From Chloroflexota bacterium (GTDB lineage Bacteria; Chloroflexota; Anaerolineae; Aggregatilineales; Phototrophicaceae), in NCBI GenBank assembly GCA_016223085.1, contig JACRPS010000031.1, positions 6,273 through 70,272 of the forward strand: DNA of 64,000 nucleotides, read 5' to 3'. The position numbers were made by a program, and so were the translations under genes. The notes under the pieces were generated by a model. It made no database searches. It had not been told where the DNA came from and saw only the letters and a program-made list of their open reading frames with translations. This document shows, piece after piece, positions 39,285-47,346 of this stretch. The first letter of the stretch is position 1. The number at the start of each line of letters is the position of its first letter.

Positions 39285-39908
39285 TTACGGCGTTCGTAGA
39301 ATGGCACGCACCGGCGACCCGCACGCATTGTCCAGCTTCAGGGGTAGGGCGATCAGTTCGTAGTCGCCGTCAGGTACGCCGCGTAGCCGCAGCAGTTCGA
39401 TATTCACCATTTTATACCGGTTTAGCGCGTGATGGCATCTTAATTCTGTACTATCGAACGCATCCACCGACGGCGAATCGAGTCCGATTAGTCGGACGCC
39501 GGATGCTGACAGCCACGCGATCAGTTCGACACTGAGATACGGGAAATCCGGCGGCCACTGGTCATCCTCCAGATCGCTTACCCAGCTATGGATGAGCAGC
39601 CGTTCCACGCCCATCAGCGACACGTGGCGGAAGTCCTCCGGCGTCAGCGCGCCGTCCCGTTTAGCCACCGTCACCACCCGCGCCGGCCCAATGTAGGCGT
39701 CCAGCGGCATCGTCGCCGGATGCGCGCCATCCAGCTCGTAATGGTAGTAGGCGTCAACGTGCGTGCCAGTGTGCGGGCTGAGGGTCATGGTTGTCAGGTT
39801 GACCGAGTCCCCCTGCGCCAGTTGATAAACGTGCGCGACCTGAAACGGCGCGTCGCCCGGCCACACGGCGGTGGTTGGCGCGACCGTGCGGGTGATGTCG
39901 TACAGCAT
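39285..39908 (-). CDS. Cyclase family protein, kynurenine formamidase-like
   Basis: A 207-residue metal-dependent hydrolase of the cyclase family (KynB-like). The metal-binding signature SPHTGTHVDAYYHY (HxGTHxDxxxH) is at about 44-57, preceded by PGDAPF and followed later by GLDSPSVDAFDS. Known members hydrolyse N-formylkynurenine to kynurenine in tryptophan breakdown, or act on other cyclic amides. No other kyn genes lie nearby, so the substrate is not certain. The ribosome binding site is weak. Confidence 0.84.
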   Translation of the reverse strand: MLYDITRTVAPTTAVWPGDAPFQVAHVYQLAQGDSVNLTTMTLSPHTGTHVDAYYHYELDGAHPATMPLDAYIGPARVVTVAKRDGALTPEDFRHVSLMGVERLLIHSWVSDLEDDQWPPDFPYLSVELIAWLSASGVRLIGLDSPSVDAFDSTELRCHHALNRYKMVNIELLRLRGVPDGDYELIALPLKLDNACGSPVRAILRTP

Positions 39909-39932
39909 GATGCGGCAATCCTTTGTATGCGA

Positions 39933-39960
39933 TAGTCTACAGTCGTTAGTCTATAGTCTT
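39933..39960. repeat. Array of four AGTC heptamers
   Basis: TAGTCTA-CAGTCGT-TAGTCTA-TAGTCTT, four 7-bp units in 28 bp, lies between the divergent cyclase and SDR genes. A TACAAT at 40038-40043 downstream could be the -10 box of the SDR gene. Confidence 0.85.
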
Positions 39961-40069
39961 TTCTGAAAACTGAGTTGCCCATTTGTGCCGGACGGGTCAC
40001 AATGGGGGAAACCATCGCGCTTTTCAGTTAAAAATGGTACAATTGTTCTATGTCCGGGGTGAAAATAAA

Positions 40070-40840
40070 ATGAACAACGGCTTTGATTTAAGCGGCAGGG
40101 TGGCGATTATCACCGGCGCGTCGCGCGGCATCGGGCAGGCAATTGCCGAGTGTTATGCCGATGCCGGAGCGAAAGTTGTCTTGAGCAGCCGCAGGCAGGA
40201 TGGGCTTGACGCGGTAGCGGAAGCCATCTGTGCGAAGGGCGGTCAGGCGGTCGCCATCGCTGCGCACAATGGGGACAAGGCGGCGCTGCAAATGCTGGTT
40301 CAGCACACGCTCGATACTTATGGGCAGATTGACATTCTGGTGAACAACGCCGCTACCAACCCACACTTCGGCGCGATGTTAGACGCTGAGGACAGCCTGT
40401 GGCAGAAAACCATTGAAGTGAACATCATGGGCACGGTCTGGCTGACGCAGGCCGTTGTGCCGCATCTGCGGGCGAACGGCGGTGGTAAAATTATCAACGT
40501 CGCTTCGATCAACGGCCTGCGACCGGGGCGGCTGCAGGGTATCTACAGCATGACCAAGGCCGCGCTCATCAGCCTGACGCAGACGCTGGCGATGGAACTG
40601 GGGATAGACAACATTCAGGTGAACGCGATTGCGCCGGGGCTGGTGAAAACGAAGTTTGCTCGCGTGATCTGGGAGAACGACGTGCTGCTGAATCAGATCG
40701 TGGAGCGCACGCCCGCCGGTCGCATTGGCGAGCCGGAGGACATCACCGGCATCGCGCTGTATCTCGCCGCGTCCGCCTCGGCCTATACGACCGGACAGGT
40801 ATTTGTGATAGATGGCGGCGTGACCATACCGACGATTTAA
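40070..40840 (+). CDS. Short-chain dehydrogenase/reductase
   Basis: A 256-residue classical SDR. The cofactor site is ITGASRGIGQAIA, the structural NNAA motif follows at DILVNNAATNPHF, and the catalytic Ser and YxxxK are in NVASINGLRPGRLQGIYSMTKAAL. The C-terminus YTTGQVFVIDGGVTIP is typical of FabG/gluconate dehydrogenase-like members. The arginine after the first beta strand (SSRRQDGLD) suggests NADP(H). The substrate is unknown. The ATG at 40070 follows GGGGTG; the open frame upstream has no site. Confidence 0.88.
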   Translation: MNNGFDLSGRVAIITGASRGIGQAIAECYADAGAKVVLSSRRQDGLDAVAEAICAKGGQAVAIAAHNGDKAALQMLVQHTLDTYGQIDILVNNAATNPHFGAMLDAEDSLWQKTIEVNIMGTVWLTQAVVPHLRANGGGKIINVASINGLRPGRLQGIYSMTKAALISLTQTLAMELGIDNIQVNAIAPGLVKTKFARVIWENDVLLNQIVERTPAGRIGEPEDITGIALYLAASASAYTTGQVFVIDGGVTIPTI

Positions 40841-40847
40841 GGAGTTA

Positions 40848-41007
40848 TCAGTTTACAGGTGTCAGTTTTCAGTTCAATCAGAAAAGGCTTGGCTGTTTCT
40901 CAAGTGATGGTTTTCGTTTGAGAATCGTGGCTTCGGTTCACCTGCTTATGTCACGAAAGAGGCAATTTCTTCACTTTTTACTGACAACTGAAAACTGAGA
41001 ACTGAAA
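40848..41007. repeat. Two inverted heptamer arrays flanking a 104-bp spacer
   Basis: 40848-40875 reads TCAGTTT-ACAGGTG-TCAGTTT-TCAGTTC. 40980-41007 reads ACTGACA-ACTGAAA-ACTGAGA-ACTGAAA, approximately its reverse complement. The whole is a 160-bp unit with inverted heptamer ends. The AT-rich middle has no gene; it contains an imperfect inverted repeat around TTCTCAAGTGATGG and CGTTTGAGAATC. Confidence 0.82.
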
Positions 41008-41025
41008 ACCGGAAAGGAGTTTCGC

Positions 41026-41667
41026 TTGCATTTCACGTATTACACCGACAAGACCGTCGCGCAGTGTATGAGCGCCCTGAACGAACGCTTGCAGCAGAAG
41101 GGAACGGCCAGCCGTCCCGGGCTGGAAGGCTGGGTCGAAAAAAACGGCAATTTTTCGATGGCAGTAACCACCAAAGTGCTGAAGCGTTTCCCCCGTACGA
41201 CGCGCCTGCAGGCGAAAGCGGAACGGCTGGGCAGCGTGACCGTGATTAAAGGTTCGGTGGCGGACGGCGTGACTCCGAAAGAGCAGGTCGTTATCGTCGG
41301 GGCGCTGGCGCTGGTGGGGCTGTTTATCATCTCAACCGGCAATCTGCTGCCCGGCCTGATCGCCATTGCTGCCGGGGTGCTGCTGAATATCCCGCTGATG
41401 GGCGATCACCAGAACAGCGACTACCTGACGAGCGAGTTGCAGAAGACGCTGAAGGCCAAGACGACGCCGCCGGTCGCGGCGAAGAAAGCGCTTGAAGGGC
41501 GGAGAACGGCAGATAGCAAACGACCGCCGCAGGCTAAAAAGCCGGCGACGGCCAGCAAACCGGCGGCGAAGAAAACCACCGTCCCTGCCAGACCCGCTTC
41601 GCCAACTTTTACCCCGCCCAGAACCGGCAGCGAACCGTTGGGGAAGCGCGTAGGCGATGATTTATAG
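41026..41667 (+). CDS. Membrane protein with a lysine/alanine/proline-rich tail
   Basis: A 213-residue protein I do not recognise. The first 80 residues are soluble with a predicted alpha/beta character. Two closely spaced membrane helices (about 87-105 and 107-125, VVIVGALALVGLFII and LLPGLIAIAAGVLLNI) follow. The last 75 residues are low-complexity, basic and rich in Lys/Ala/Pro (KPATASKPAAKKTTVPARP), resembling histone H1-like tails. The tail could bind nucleic acid, acidic polymer or the membrane surface. TTG start with AAGGAG 7 bases upstream. It overlaps the convergent phosphatase gene by 6 bases. Confidence 0.65.
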   Translation: MHFTYYTDKTVAQCMSALNERLQQKGTASRPGLEGWVEKNGNFSMAVTTKVLKRFPRTTRLQAKAERLGSVTVIKGSVADGVTPKEQVVIVGALALVGLFIISTGNLLPGLIAIAAGVLLNIPLMGDHQNSDYLTSELQKTLKAKTTPPVAAKKALEGRRTADSKRPPQAKKPATASKPAAKKTTVPARPASPTFTPPRTGSEPLGKRVGDDL

Positions 41668-42135
41668 CTGGTGCTGCTGGCGCAGGTAATCCAGAAAAGC
41701 CTGGCAGCCCTTCATCACCAGTTCATAGGTGTAGTCGAAATTGCCATCGTAGTACGGGTCAGGCACTTCGTCCACATCAACCGTGCTGGCACGGTTGGCA
41801 TAGCTGAGGAACAGCGCGACATTGGCTTTGTTGCCCCGTGCGTGGCGCTTGAGGTAAGCCAGATTCGAGGCGTCCATCGCCAGAATGTAATCAAATTCGT
41901 CCAGGTCATCCGCCGTAATGCGCCGCGCTCGGCCATCATGGGGGATGTTGTTCCGGTGCAGGATTTCCAGCGTGCCGTGATGAGCACGTTTGCCCACTTC
42001 CCAATCGCTGGTGGCTGCCGAATCCACCAGGATTTTGTCGCTCAGACCGGCCTTGCTGACCATATCCCGGAATACTGCTTCGGCCATTGGCGACCGGCAG
42101 ATATTGCCCAGACAGACAAATAATACCTTAATCAC
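41662..42135 (-). CDS. Low-molecular-weight protein-tyrosine phosphatase
   Basis: A 157-residue phosphatase. The P-loop VLFVCLGNICRSPMAEAVF contains the catalytic CX5R (Cys8, Arg14), and the general-acid Asp is in EVPDPYYDG. These enzymes dephosphorylate tyrosine on BY-kinases and sugar transferases during polysaccharide export, or act on small substrates. The GTG start overlaps the stop of the upstream gene by 4 bases (GTGA). It is the last gene of a four-gene minus-strand unit that begins with a bactofilin. Confidence 0.92.
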   Translation of the reverse strand: MIKVLFVCLGNICRSPMAEAVFRDMVSKAGLSDKILVDSAATSDWEVGKRAHHGTLEILHRNNIPHDGRARRITADDLDEFDYILAMDASNLAYLKRHARGNKANVALFLSYANRASTVDVDEVPDPYYDGNFDYTYELVMKGCQAFLDYLRQQHQL

Positions 42136-42845
42136 GCTGCTTCATCCTCCGCTTCAATTTGATAACACAGTCCTACCACCGATGGCGACCGATTCCAGAC
42201 GCGGGCGACTTCCACCAGCGCCATAAGCTGGCGCCGGTCGCCACTGTTTTGTACGGCAGCGGTGATATCGGCTTCTTCCGCCTTCACCAGCAGTGGCCAG
42301 AACAAGTCGGCAATCACGTAGGCGGCGGGCGTGCCGGGTTCGGCAGCGCGGTAGCGGCTGTCCAGCCCGCGAATCTCGTCGGTGATGTCCGCCGGTATCC
42401 AGTCCGGCGATCCCGGCTGTGGCAGGGCACGGGCGTCCAGATAGTCGTCAGCCTTTACCCGGCGCGCATCGGCTAGCGCCCGCAGCCACGCGGCCATCAG
42501 CGCCACCGGCCCCCGGCAGCGCGCGATTACAAAGCTGTGGTAAGCCGCATCAAACAGCGCCTGCCGCGCCTGGGCCGCGTCCAGTTCCGGGTACAGCAGG
42601 CTGAAGTCGGACTCCGACAGGTCACGGATGGGCACACGCGCCGGGTCAGTCGTTTTCTGCTGCCAGCCGGACGAATGACGCAGCCGGACGAGGCGCGGCA
42701 TCAGTTCGTTCAGATCAAAGCGCACCGCGCCCATAGCGGGTTGAGGTTCGCGCCGTTCCAGCCGGCTAAAGGCGGCGACGATAGGCCGCCAGCTCCACAT
42801 TTCCTGCAGTTGCAGCAGGTCTACCACGTCGAGGCTAAGCAGCAT
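42132..42845 (-). CDS. Conserved-looking hypothetical protein
   Basis: A 237-residue soluble, acidic protein without a recognised domain. It begins LLSLDVVDLLQLQEMWSWRP and appears mostly helical, with DLNELMPRLVRLRHSSGW and a C-terminal ITAAVQNSGDRRQLMALVEVARVWNRS. The start lies 6 bases after the HEAT protein stop, and the stop overlaps the phosphatase start. Position in a tightly coupled operon supports it being a real gene. I considered a ScpA-like kleisin but see no supporting motif. Confidence 0.62.
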   Translation of the reverse strand: MLLSLDVVDLLQLQEMWSWRPIVAAFSRLERREPQPAMGAVRFDLNELMPRLVRLRHSSGWQQKTTDPARVPIRDLSESDFSLLYPELDAAQARQALFDAAYHSFVIARCRGPVALMAAWLRALADARRVKADDYLDARALPQPGSPDWIPADITDEIRGLDSRYRAAEPGTPAAYVIADLFWPLLVKAEEADITAAVQNSGDRRQLMALVEVARVWNRSPSVVGLCYQIEAEDEAA

Positions 42846-42851
42846 GGCGGC

Positions 42852-43754
42852 TCATTCGGTAACTTCCAGCGCGCGTTCGACGCGGGGCGGGCGTTCGCCC
42901 AGGTCATCAAGCGCCGTGAGGATGTAATCGCGCACGTCGGCGTTCTGTTCAACCGCCAGCAGTTCCAGCAGCGGGCGCACGGCGCGGCTGTCCTGGCTCC
43001 AGCCCAGCGCGCGGGCGCTGTACTGGCGCACGTAATTGTCGTCGTCCTTCAGCGCGTCAATCAGACCGTCAACGGCGGTTTCATCCACGACCCAGCACAT
43101 GGCGCGCGCCGCGTAGCGCCGGACAAAGGTGTTCTCATCCTGAAGCGCCACCAGCAGCGGCTGCACCGCGTGCGGCCCACCAACCCAGCCCAATGCCGTT
43201 GCGGCGTGGACGCGCACGTCGGCATCTTCGTCCATCAGCAGGGCGATCAGCGGGTCGGTAGCAATTTCGCCGTACTGGATGAGTTCCATCACAACAGCTT
43301 TGCGCACTGCCGGGTCCGTATCAATCAACTGCTCCTGCAGGCGCACAAATTCCTGGCTGGTGCGGGACGGCGTAAACGGCGGCGTGGTGGCCGTGCCTTC
43401 CGACTGCATCAGCAGGGCGCGTTTCAAAAAGTGCCGCGCGTTTTTGTAGCGCGGGTCAATGCTCACAATCCGCTGCAAATCGTTGATCGCCTGCACCAGA
43501 TTCGGCTGGTCGTTAATCAACTCCCGCATGGCGCGGAAGTACAGCTTTTCCATCTCCGCGATCTGGGACGACGGCACGGCGCTGCGCCGGTACGGCGGAA
43601 ACAGGCCGAAGGCGCGCACCAGGATAAACACAACCAGGAGCACCAGCGCCGCTGCCTGCAACGGGCGCGTCAGCACGTGCGCCGGGGCAAACGCGGACAA
43701 TGCCAACGCCGCCACGGCGCTGAGAAGAAACAGCACGGTCATCAATCGGCGCAC
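42852..43754 (-). CDS. Membrane-anchored HEAT-repeat protein
   Basis: A 300-residue protein with two N-terminal membrane helices (about 5-22 and 32-50). A short tetratricopeptide-like segment (NLVQAINDLQRIVSIDPRYKNARHFL) and at least four HEAT repeats follow. The repeats (DEDADVRVHAATALGWVG, DENTFVRRYAARAMCWVV, DDDNYVRQYSARALGWSQ, EQNADVRDYILTALDDLG) are of the PBS-lyase-type HEAT class, a protein-binding scaffold. GTG start with AGGAG at 7 bases. It is cotranscribed with a bactofilin, so it may anchor or bind that polymer at the membrane (inference). Confidence 0.83.
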   Translation of the reverse strand: MRRLMTVLFLLSAVAALALSAFAPAHVLTRPLQAAALVLLVVFILVRAFGLFPPYRRSAVPSSQIAEMEKLYFRAMRELINDQPNLVQAINDLQRIVSIDPRYKNARHFLKRALLMQSEGTATTPPFTPSRTSQEFVRLQEQLIDTDPAVRKAVVMELIQYGEIATDPLIALLMDEDADVRVHAATALGWVGGPHAVQPLLVALQDENTFVRRYAARAMCWVVDETAVDGLIDALKDDDNYVRQYSARALGWSQDSRAVRPLLELLAVEQNADVRDYILTALDDLGERPPRVERALEVTE

Positions 43755-43788
43755 AATACCGCTCCTGGTCTACCGGCTCGGCGGCGTG

Positions 43789-44370
43789 TTATGGCTCGTC
43801 CGGCGCTTCGGTTCCGCCCAGTGGCCCGTCTTCCGAGGGGACACGTGGCAGGGTTTCCGGCTGGTCGGAGATGGCGGTTTCCGGTTCCACCGGAGCAGGA
43901 ATGCTGACAGCGGTGGTTTCCGCTTCAACCGGCGACTCGGCGGGCGCGGCAGCCTCGTGGCTGACCATCGTGATCTTGCCGTCAATAAAAGCACCTTCTT
44001 CGGTAGTCAGCGCGGCGGCGCGGATGTCACCCCACACGCGGCCTGTTCGCAGAAGCTGGACTTTTTTGCCGCTGATGTTCCCCCGCACGGCGCCCGCCAC
44101 CGAGATATTTTTAGCATTGATGTCCGCTTCGATTTTGGCCGTTTCCCCGACGAGGATATTGCCGGTAATCTCCAGCGTGCCCTTAAAGGTGCCGTCCAGC
44201 CGCACATTGCTGCTGCTGCTGAGCGTGCCCTCCACCGTGCTGTTGGCGCCCAGCACGGTTTCAAAGCCAACCGGCGATTGTGAAACGGGTGGCCGGGGCG
44301 GTTCGGGTCTTTCGGGTTGGCTGGGGGGCGGGGTAGGGTCGGCCTGGCGGCGTGTGCCAAAGAACGACAT
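43789..44370 (-). CDS. Bactofilin-family polymer-forming protein
   Basis: A 193-residue protein with the bactofilin beta-helix core (about 35-135). Repeated short strands include NSTVEGTLSSSSNVRLDGTF, GTLEITGNILVGETAKIEAD and VWGDIRAAALTTEEGAFIDG. The N-terminus is Pro-rich and the C-terminal 55 residues are Pro/Glu/Ala-rich and disordered. Bactofilins form filaments under the membrane that place cell-wall or polysaccharide machinery. AGGAGGGAG precedes the ATG. It heads the operon with the HEAT protein, unknown protein and tyrosine phosphatase. Confidence 0.88.
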   Translation of the reverse strand: MSFFGTRRQADPTPPPSQPERPEPPRPPVSQSPVGFETVLGANSTVEGTLSSSSNVRLDGTFKGTLEITGNILVGETAKIEADINAKNISVAGAVRGNISGKKVQLLRTGRVWGDIRAAALTTEEGAFIDGKITMVSHEAAAPAESPVEAETTAVSIPAPVEPETAISDQPETLPRVPSEDGPLGGTEAPDEP

Positions 44371-44468
44371 CGGAAACTCCCTCCTGCTCGTAAATGCCTC
44401 CTACTAATATACTCTGTCTCGCCGCATAACTCAAAGCCGGATGGTGCTATTCAGAGCATCTCAATCGT

Positions 44469-44515
44469 TATATCCTGAATTCCGGGTATATCCTGAATCC
44501 TGGGTAATGTATAAT
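44469..44515 (+). promoter_or_regulatory. Tandem 18-bp direct repeat and -10 box upstream of the MFS gene
   Basis: TATATCCTGAATTCCGGG (44469-44486) is followed directly by TATATCCTGAATCCTGGG (44487-44504), then TATAAT at 44510-44515. The repeat abuts the presumed core promoter and could be an activator or repressor site. The remaining gap 44371-44656 shows no gene. Confidence 0.55.
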
Positions 44516-44656
44516 TGCCTCGACCAATTAAAAGCATTCTTTTTACCCAAGTGACTCCGTGTTTATTACCAGATCATCAGCACGACTCGCCCGGCGGTTG
44601 TGCTGCTGTTTTGTGACCTTCAGATGTCACACGCGTACAGGTAGGTAGTGATTATC

Positions 44657-45892
44657 ATGCGTCTTGCCATCCCTCCAGCCACGTCGCAGGAGCAGTCCAA
44701 CTTCCGCCATCTGGTGATGGACATCATCTGGTTTGGGCTGGCGTTCCCGGCGCTGGGTCGTTTTCTGTCGGTATACGCCATTCACCTGGGGGCGGACGCG
44801 GATGATCTAAGCCTGATGACCTCGCTGCCGGCGCTGCTGCTGCTGGGCGCAGCCTCGATGAGTAGCTGGTGGTTAAGCCGCTTCAGCAGCACGCAACGCG
44901 CCCTGTTGTGGCCGTCGCTGGGCTTTCGCCTGCAATTTCTGCTGCCGGCACTGACGCCGTTTATGCCAGCCGATTTTCAAATGATCTGGCTGATTCTGTG
45001 TCTGACGCTGACGGCCATCCCACAGGGGCTGGCATCGGTCGCGTTCTTGGTGCTGCTGCGCGAAGCCGTCAGCGACCAGCAGATGCCGCCGCTGCTCAGC
45101 CGCCGGTCGTTGGCATTAAACGTGACGGTTGGCCTCAGCGGCCTCGGCCTGGGCGTCTGGCTGGAGAGAGCGCCGTTTCCGTTCAGCTATCAGGCGATGT
45201 ACGTTGTCGCTTTCGCCCTGGTGCTGGTCAGCTTCTGGCACGTGATGCAGCTACGGCTGCTGCCCGTGCCGAAGATCAAGAGCGAGACATCGGGCAATCC
45301 CTGGCGGTCGCCTGCATTCCGGCGGGTTGGCGTGGTGAATGGGCTGATGCACCTGTCCTTTTTTTCGATCTCGGCGCTTATCCCGCTGCATCTGGTGCGC
45401 AACCTGGGCGCGAGTGAAAGTTTTATGTCGGTCTTCGCCCTGTGTGAACTGATCGCCGGGGCGCTGGTGGCGCTGGTCGCCAGCCGCATTGTCTACTATA
45501 CCGGCAACCGCACGCTGGTGGGGCTGTCCATCATTGGCACGGCCATCAGCGCCCTGATTATCGCGCTGTCGCCCCATCTGCACGTGACGCTGCTGGCTGC
45601 TGCGCTTAATGGCGCATCCTGGACGCTGGCGGGCATCGGCCTGTTTTCGTATTTCAGCTCCAGCACACCGATTGAACACCGGGCAACCTACACTACTGCC
45701 TATACGCAGATCATTTTTGTGGCGCAGTTCTTCGGGCCAATGCTCGGCAGCAGCCTGTCACGTGGCGGCGTTGAGCTGGTCAGTATCCTGCTGATCGGCG
45801 CGGCGCTGCGGCTGGCGGCAGGTGTGCTCATCCAGACGCATCTGCCGGCCTGGTTCAAACGCACGTTTAACCTGGCGTCTTTACCGCGTTAG
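44657..45892 (+). CDS. MFS transporter
   Basis: A 411-residue polytopic membrane protein of the major facilitator superfamily with about 12 predicted helices. The first helix contains LVMDIIWFGLAFPALGRFL. The central cytoplasmic loop between helices 6 and 7 includes RLLPVPKIKSETSGNPWRSPAF. The second half includes VGLSIIGTAISALIIALSP and AALNGASWTLAGIGLFSYF. The substrate cannot be predicted. The ATG at 44657 is preferred over the GTG at 44648; the AGGTAGG sequence upstream fits either. The gene ends with a 4-base overlap with the convergent gene. Confidence 0.86.
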   Translation: MRLAIPPATSQEQSNFRHLVMDIIWFGLAFPALGRFLSVYAIHLGADADDLSLMTSLPALLLLGAASMSSWWLSRFSSTQRALLWPSLGFRLQFLLPALTPFMPADFQMIWLILCLTLTAIPQGLASVAFLVLLREAVSDQQMPPLLSRRSLALNVTVGLSGLGLGVWLERAPFPFSYQAMYVVAFALVLVSFWHVMQLRLLPVPKIKSETSGNPWRSPAFRRVGVVNGLMHLSFFSISALIPLHLVRNLGASESFMSVFALCELIAGALVALVASRIVYYTGNRTLVGLSIIGTAISALIIALSPHLHVTLLAAALNGASWTLAGIGLFSYFSSSTPIEHRATYTTAYTQIIFVAQFFGPMLGSSLSRGGVELVSILLIGAALRLAAGVLIQTHLPAWFKRTFNLASLPR

Positions 45893-46545
45893 ATGCTGGT
45901 GCGCGGCAACGTCGGCGACGGGGTCATGGTCGGCGTATCCGTTGGCGGCGGGGTATCGGTGGCATCCGGGTTTGGCGTGGCGGTGGGACGCACCGGCGGG
46001 CGCGGTGTGGCGGACGGCGTATCAGTCGGCGTTGGCGTCCGCGTGTAGGTGGGCGTGCGCGTGGGCGTTACTGTCGGGTTTACCGCCTCTACCACCGTTT
46101 CGTGCATATAGGCTGCTTCAATTCGCCGCGTGCGGGGATTCTGGTCAATCAGATACCATTCGCTTTCCGGCGCGGCGCGTCCCAGCACGCAGACGGCCTG
46201 CCCCTGTAAATAGGATGTAACAATCGCGGCGTTGGGCGCGGGATTCTGACGCACAATCGCGTTGGGCACGCTGACCACAAAGTCGGTACAGGTCGGGGCA
46301 GGCGTGGAGGTTGGCAGCATGGGGCGGCTGCTGGTCGGGCGCGCCTGCCCGGCGGTAGCGGTGAAGGCGATCTGCGCCTGCTGCGTGATTTCCAGCACGC
46401 CGCGCCCGCCAGTCCGCAGAAAGTTCTGCACGCCCAGCCCGATATAATACACACCAAACACAATCGCCACCCCGACGAGGAATATCAACCACGCCGGCGG
46501 TCCGCCGCGTCCGCCGGAACGGCGCGGGCTTCTACCCAGTGACAT
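45889..46545 (-). CDS. Membrane-anchored protein with SH3-like segment and Thr/Pro-rich tail
   Basis: A 218-residue protein with an Arg/Gly-rich cytoplasmic start and one membrane helix (about 18-40, AWLIFLVGVAIVFGVYYIG). An extracytoplasmic segment with SH3b-like features (VPNAIVRQNPAPNAAIVTSYLQGQAVCVLG) follows. The last 65 residues are almost only Thr, Pro, Ser and Ala (TPTRTPTYTRTPTPTDTPS), typical of glycosylated or cell-wall-spanning linkers. The role is unknown. The TAA stop overlaps the MFS gene stop by 4 bases, tail to tail. Confidence 0.72.
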   Translation of the reverse strand: MSLGRSPRRSGGRGGPPAWLIFLVGVAIVFGVYYIGLGVQNFLRTGGRGVLEITQQAQIAFTATAGQARPTSSRPMLPTSTPAPTCTDFVVSVPNAIVRQNPAPNAAIVTSYLQGQAVCVLGRAAPESEWYLIDQNPRTRRIEAAYMHETVVEAVNPTVTPTRTPTYTRTPTPTDTPSATPRPPVRPTATPNPDATDTPPPTDTPTMTPSPTLPRTSI

Positions 46546-46635
46546 CTGCCGGTCAACCTCAATACTTCCGCCTGACTGTTTTTACCAGGAATGGGCGCGG
46601 CTGCCAACCAGCGTAGCGCAAACGGCGGCCAGACG

Positions 46636-47148
46636 TCAGGTAGCGGCCTGATCGTTGGCGGGGGACGCGCCGAGGTCTGCCAGGATCAGCCGGGCAGTTT
46701 CGGCGTCCAGGTAGCGGGCCAGCGTATCGCGCAGGCGCCGGTCGCGGTGGTCCAGTTCATCCTGCAGGCGTTTGATGCGCAGCAGGCTTTTGACGCGGGT
46801 GAGCATCACGACGGCATCAAACGGCTTCGCCAGAAAATCGTCCGCGCCGGCGTCCACGGCCCGCCGCCGCGACTCGTCGTCCTCCATCGCGGTGGTGATG
46901 AGAACGGCGGAATGGCGGGTGTTGGCCGCCGCTTTCAGCCGGGCGCAGACCTCGTGGCCGCTGATACCCTGCATCCGAATGTCGAGAATGACCAGATCAG
47001 GCGTGTGTTCGGCGGCCAGTTCCAGCGCGCGTTCGCCGCTGTGCGCTGTCAGCACCCGATAGCCCGCGTTTTCCAGATGCGCCTGCATGATCTCGCGGAT
47101 CATCCAGTCATCATCTACAACCATGACGGTGGGACGTATATCGGTCAC
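46636..47148 (-). CDS. Single-domain response regulator with C-terminal helix
   Basis: A 170-residue protein. The receiver domain (5-125) is complete, with VMVVDDDW (acidic cluster), LVILDIRM (phosphorylated Asp), VLITTAM (Thr) and FLAKPFD (Lys). After it comes a charged helix with RLQDELDHRDRRLRDTLARYLD, similar to the linker before output domains such as cyclases, but no output domain is present. It may signal by protein contact with a partner encoded elsewhere. GTG start with AGGAG at 9 bases. No kinase is adjacent. Confidence 0.87.
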   Translation of the reverse strand: MTDIRPTVMVVDDDWMIREIMQAHLENAGYRVLTAHSGERALELAAEHTPDLVILDIRMQGISGHEVCARLKAAANTRHSAVLITTAMEDDESRRRAVDAGADDFLAKPFDAVVMLTRVKSLLRIKRLQDELDHRDRRLRDTLARYLDAETARLILADLGASPANDQAAT

Positions 47149-47252
47149 AAGCGGGCGCTCCTGTGCGGGTTAGCGACCTTTTCATTGTACGTCCACACGG
47201 TGGCTACGCCAACGGGTAGTCCTGGAATGGTCAAGACGAATATTGCAATAAG

Positions 47253-47277
47253 GACATGGCGACGCCATGTCCCTACG
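47253..47277. repeat. Palindrome, GTAGGG family (GGACATGGCG version)
   Basis: GGACATGGCG and CGCCATGTCC surround one base. The right end continues CTAC as in the family, while the left end has AA in place of GTAGG. It lies upstream of the response regulator, near the PKD gene terminator. Confidence 0.78.
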
Positions 47278-47290
47278 GAGAAGTGTATGC

Positions 47291-47330
47291 GCAAAAAGAA
47301 CGCGGATACCAGCACTGCCGGTATCCGCGT
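47291..47330 (-). terminator. Rho-independent terminator of the giant PKD protein gene
   Basis: On the minus strand ACGCGGATACC and GGTATCCGCGT (11-bp perfect stem, 9-base loop) are followed by TTCTTTTTG. It begins 17 bases after the stop codon. Confidence 0.9.
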
Positions 47331-47346
47331 CCTGCAGATAGCGCCG

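Noticed and set aside
18402-41007. Possible CRISPR arrays formed by the short repeats
   Set aside because: Units are only 7 bp, directly joined without spacers, and no cas gene is present.
42132-42845. ScpA-like kleisin
   Set aside because: The conserved ScpA N-terminal block and C-terminal winged helix are not recognisable; left as hypothetical.
42537-43907. 456-codon open frame on the plus strand over the HEAT gene
   Set aside because: It is antisense to HEAT repeats and a coupled operon; composition is His/Arg/Gln-rich and there is no domain.
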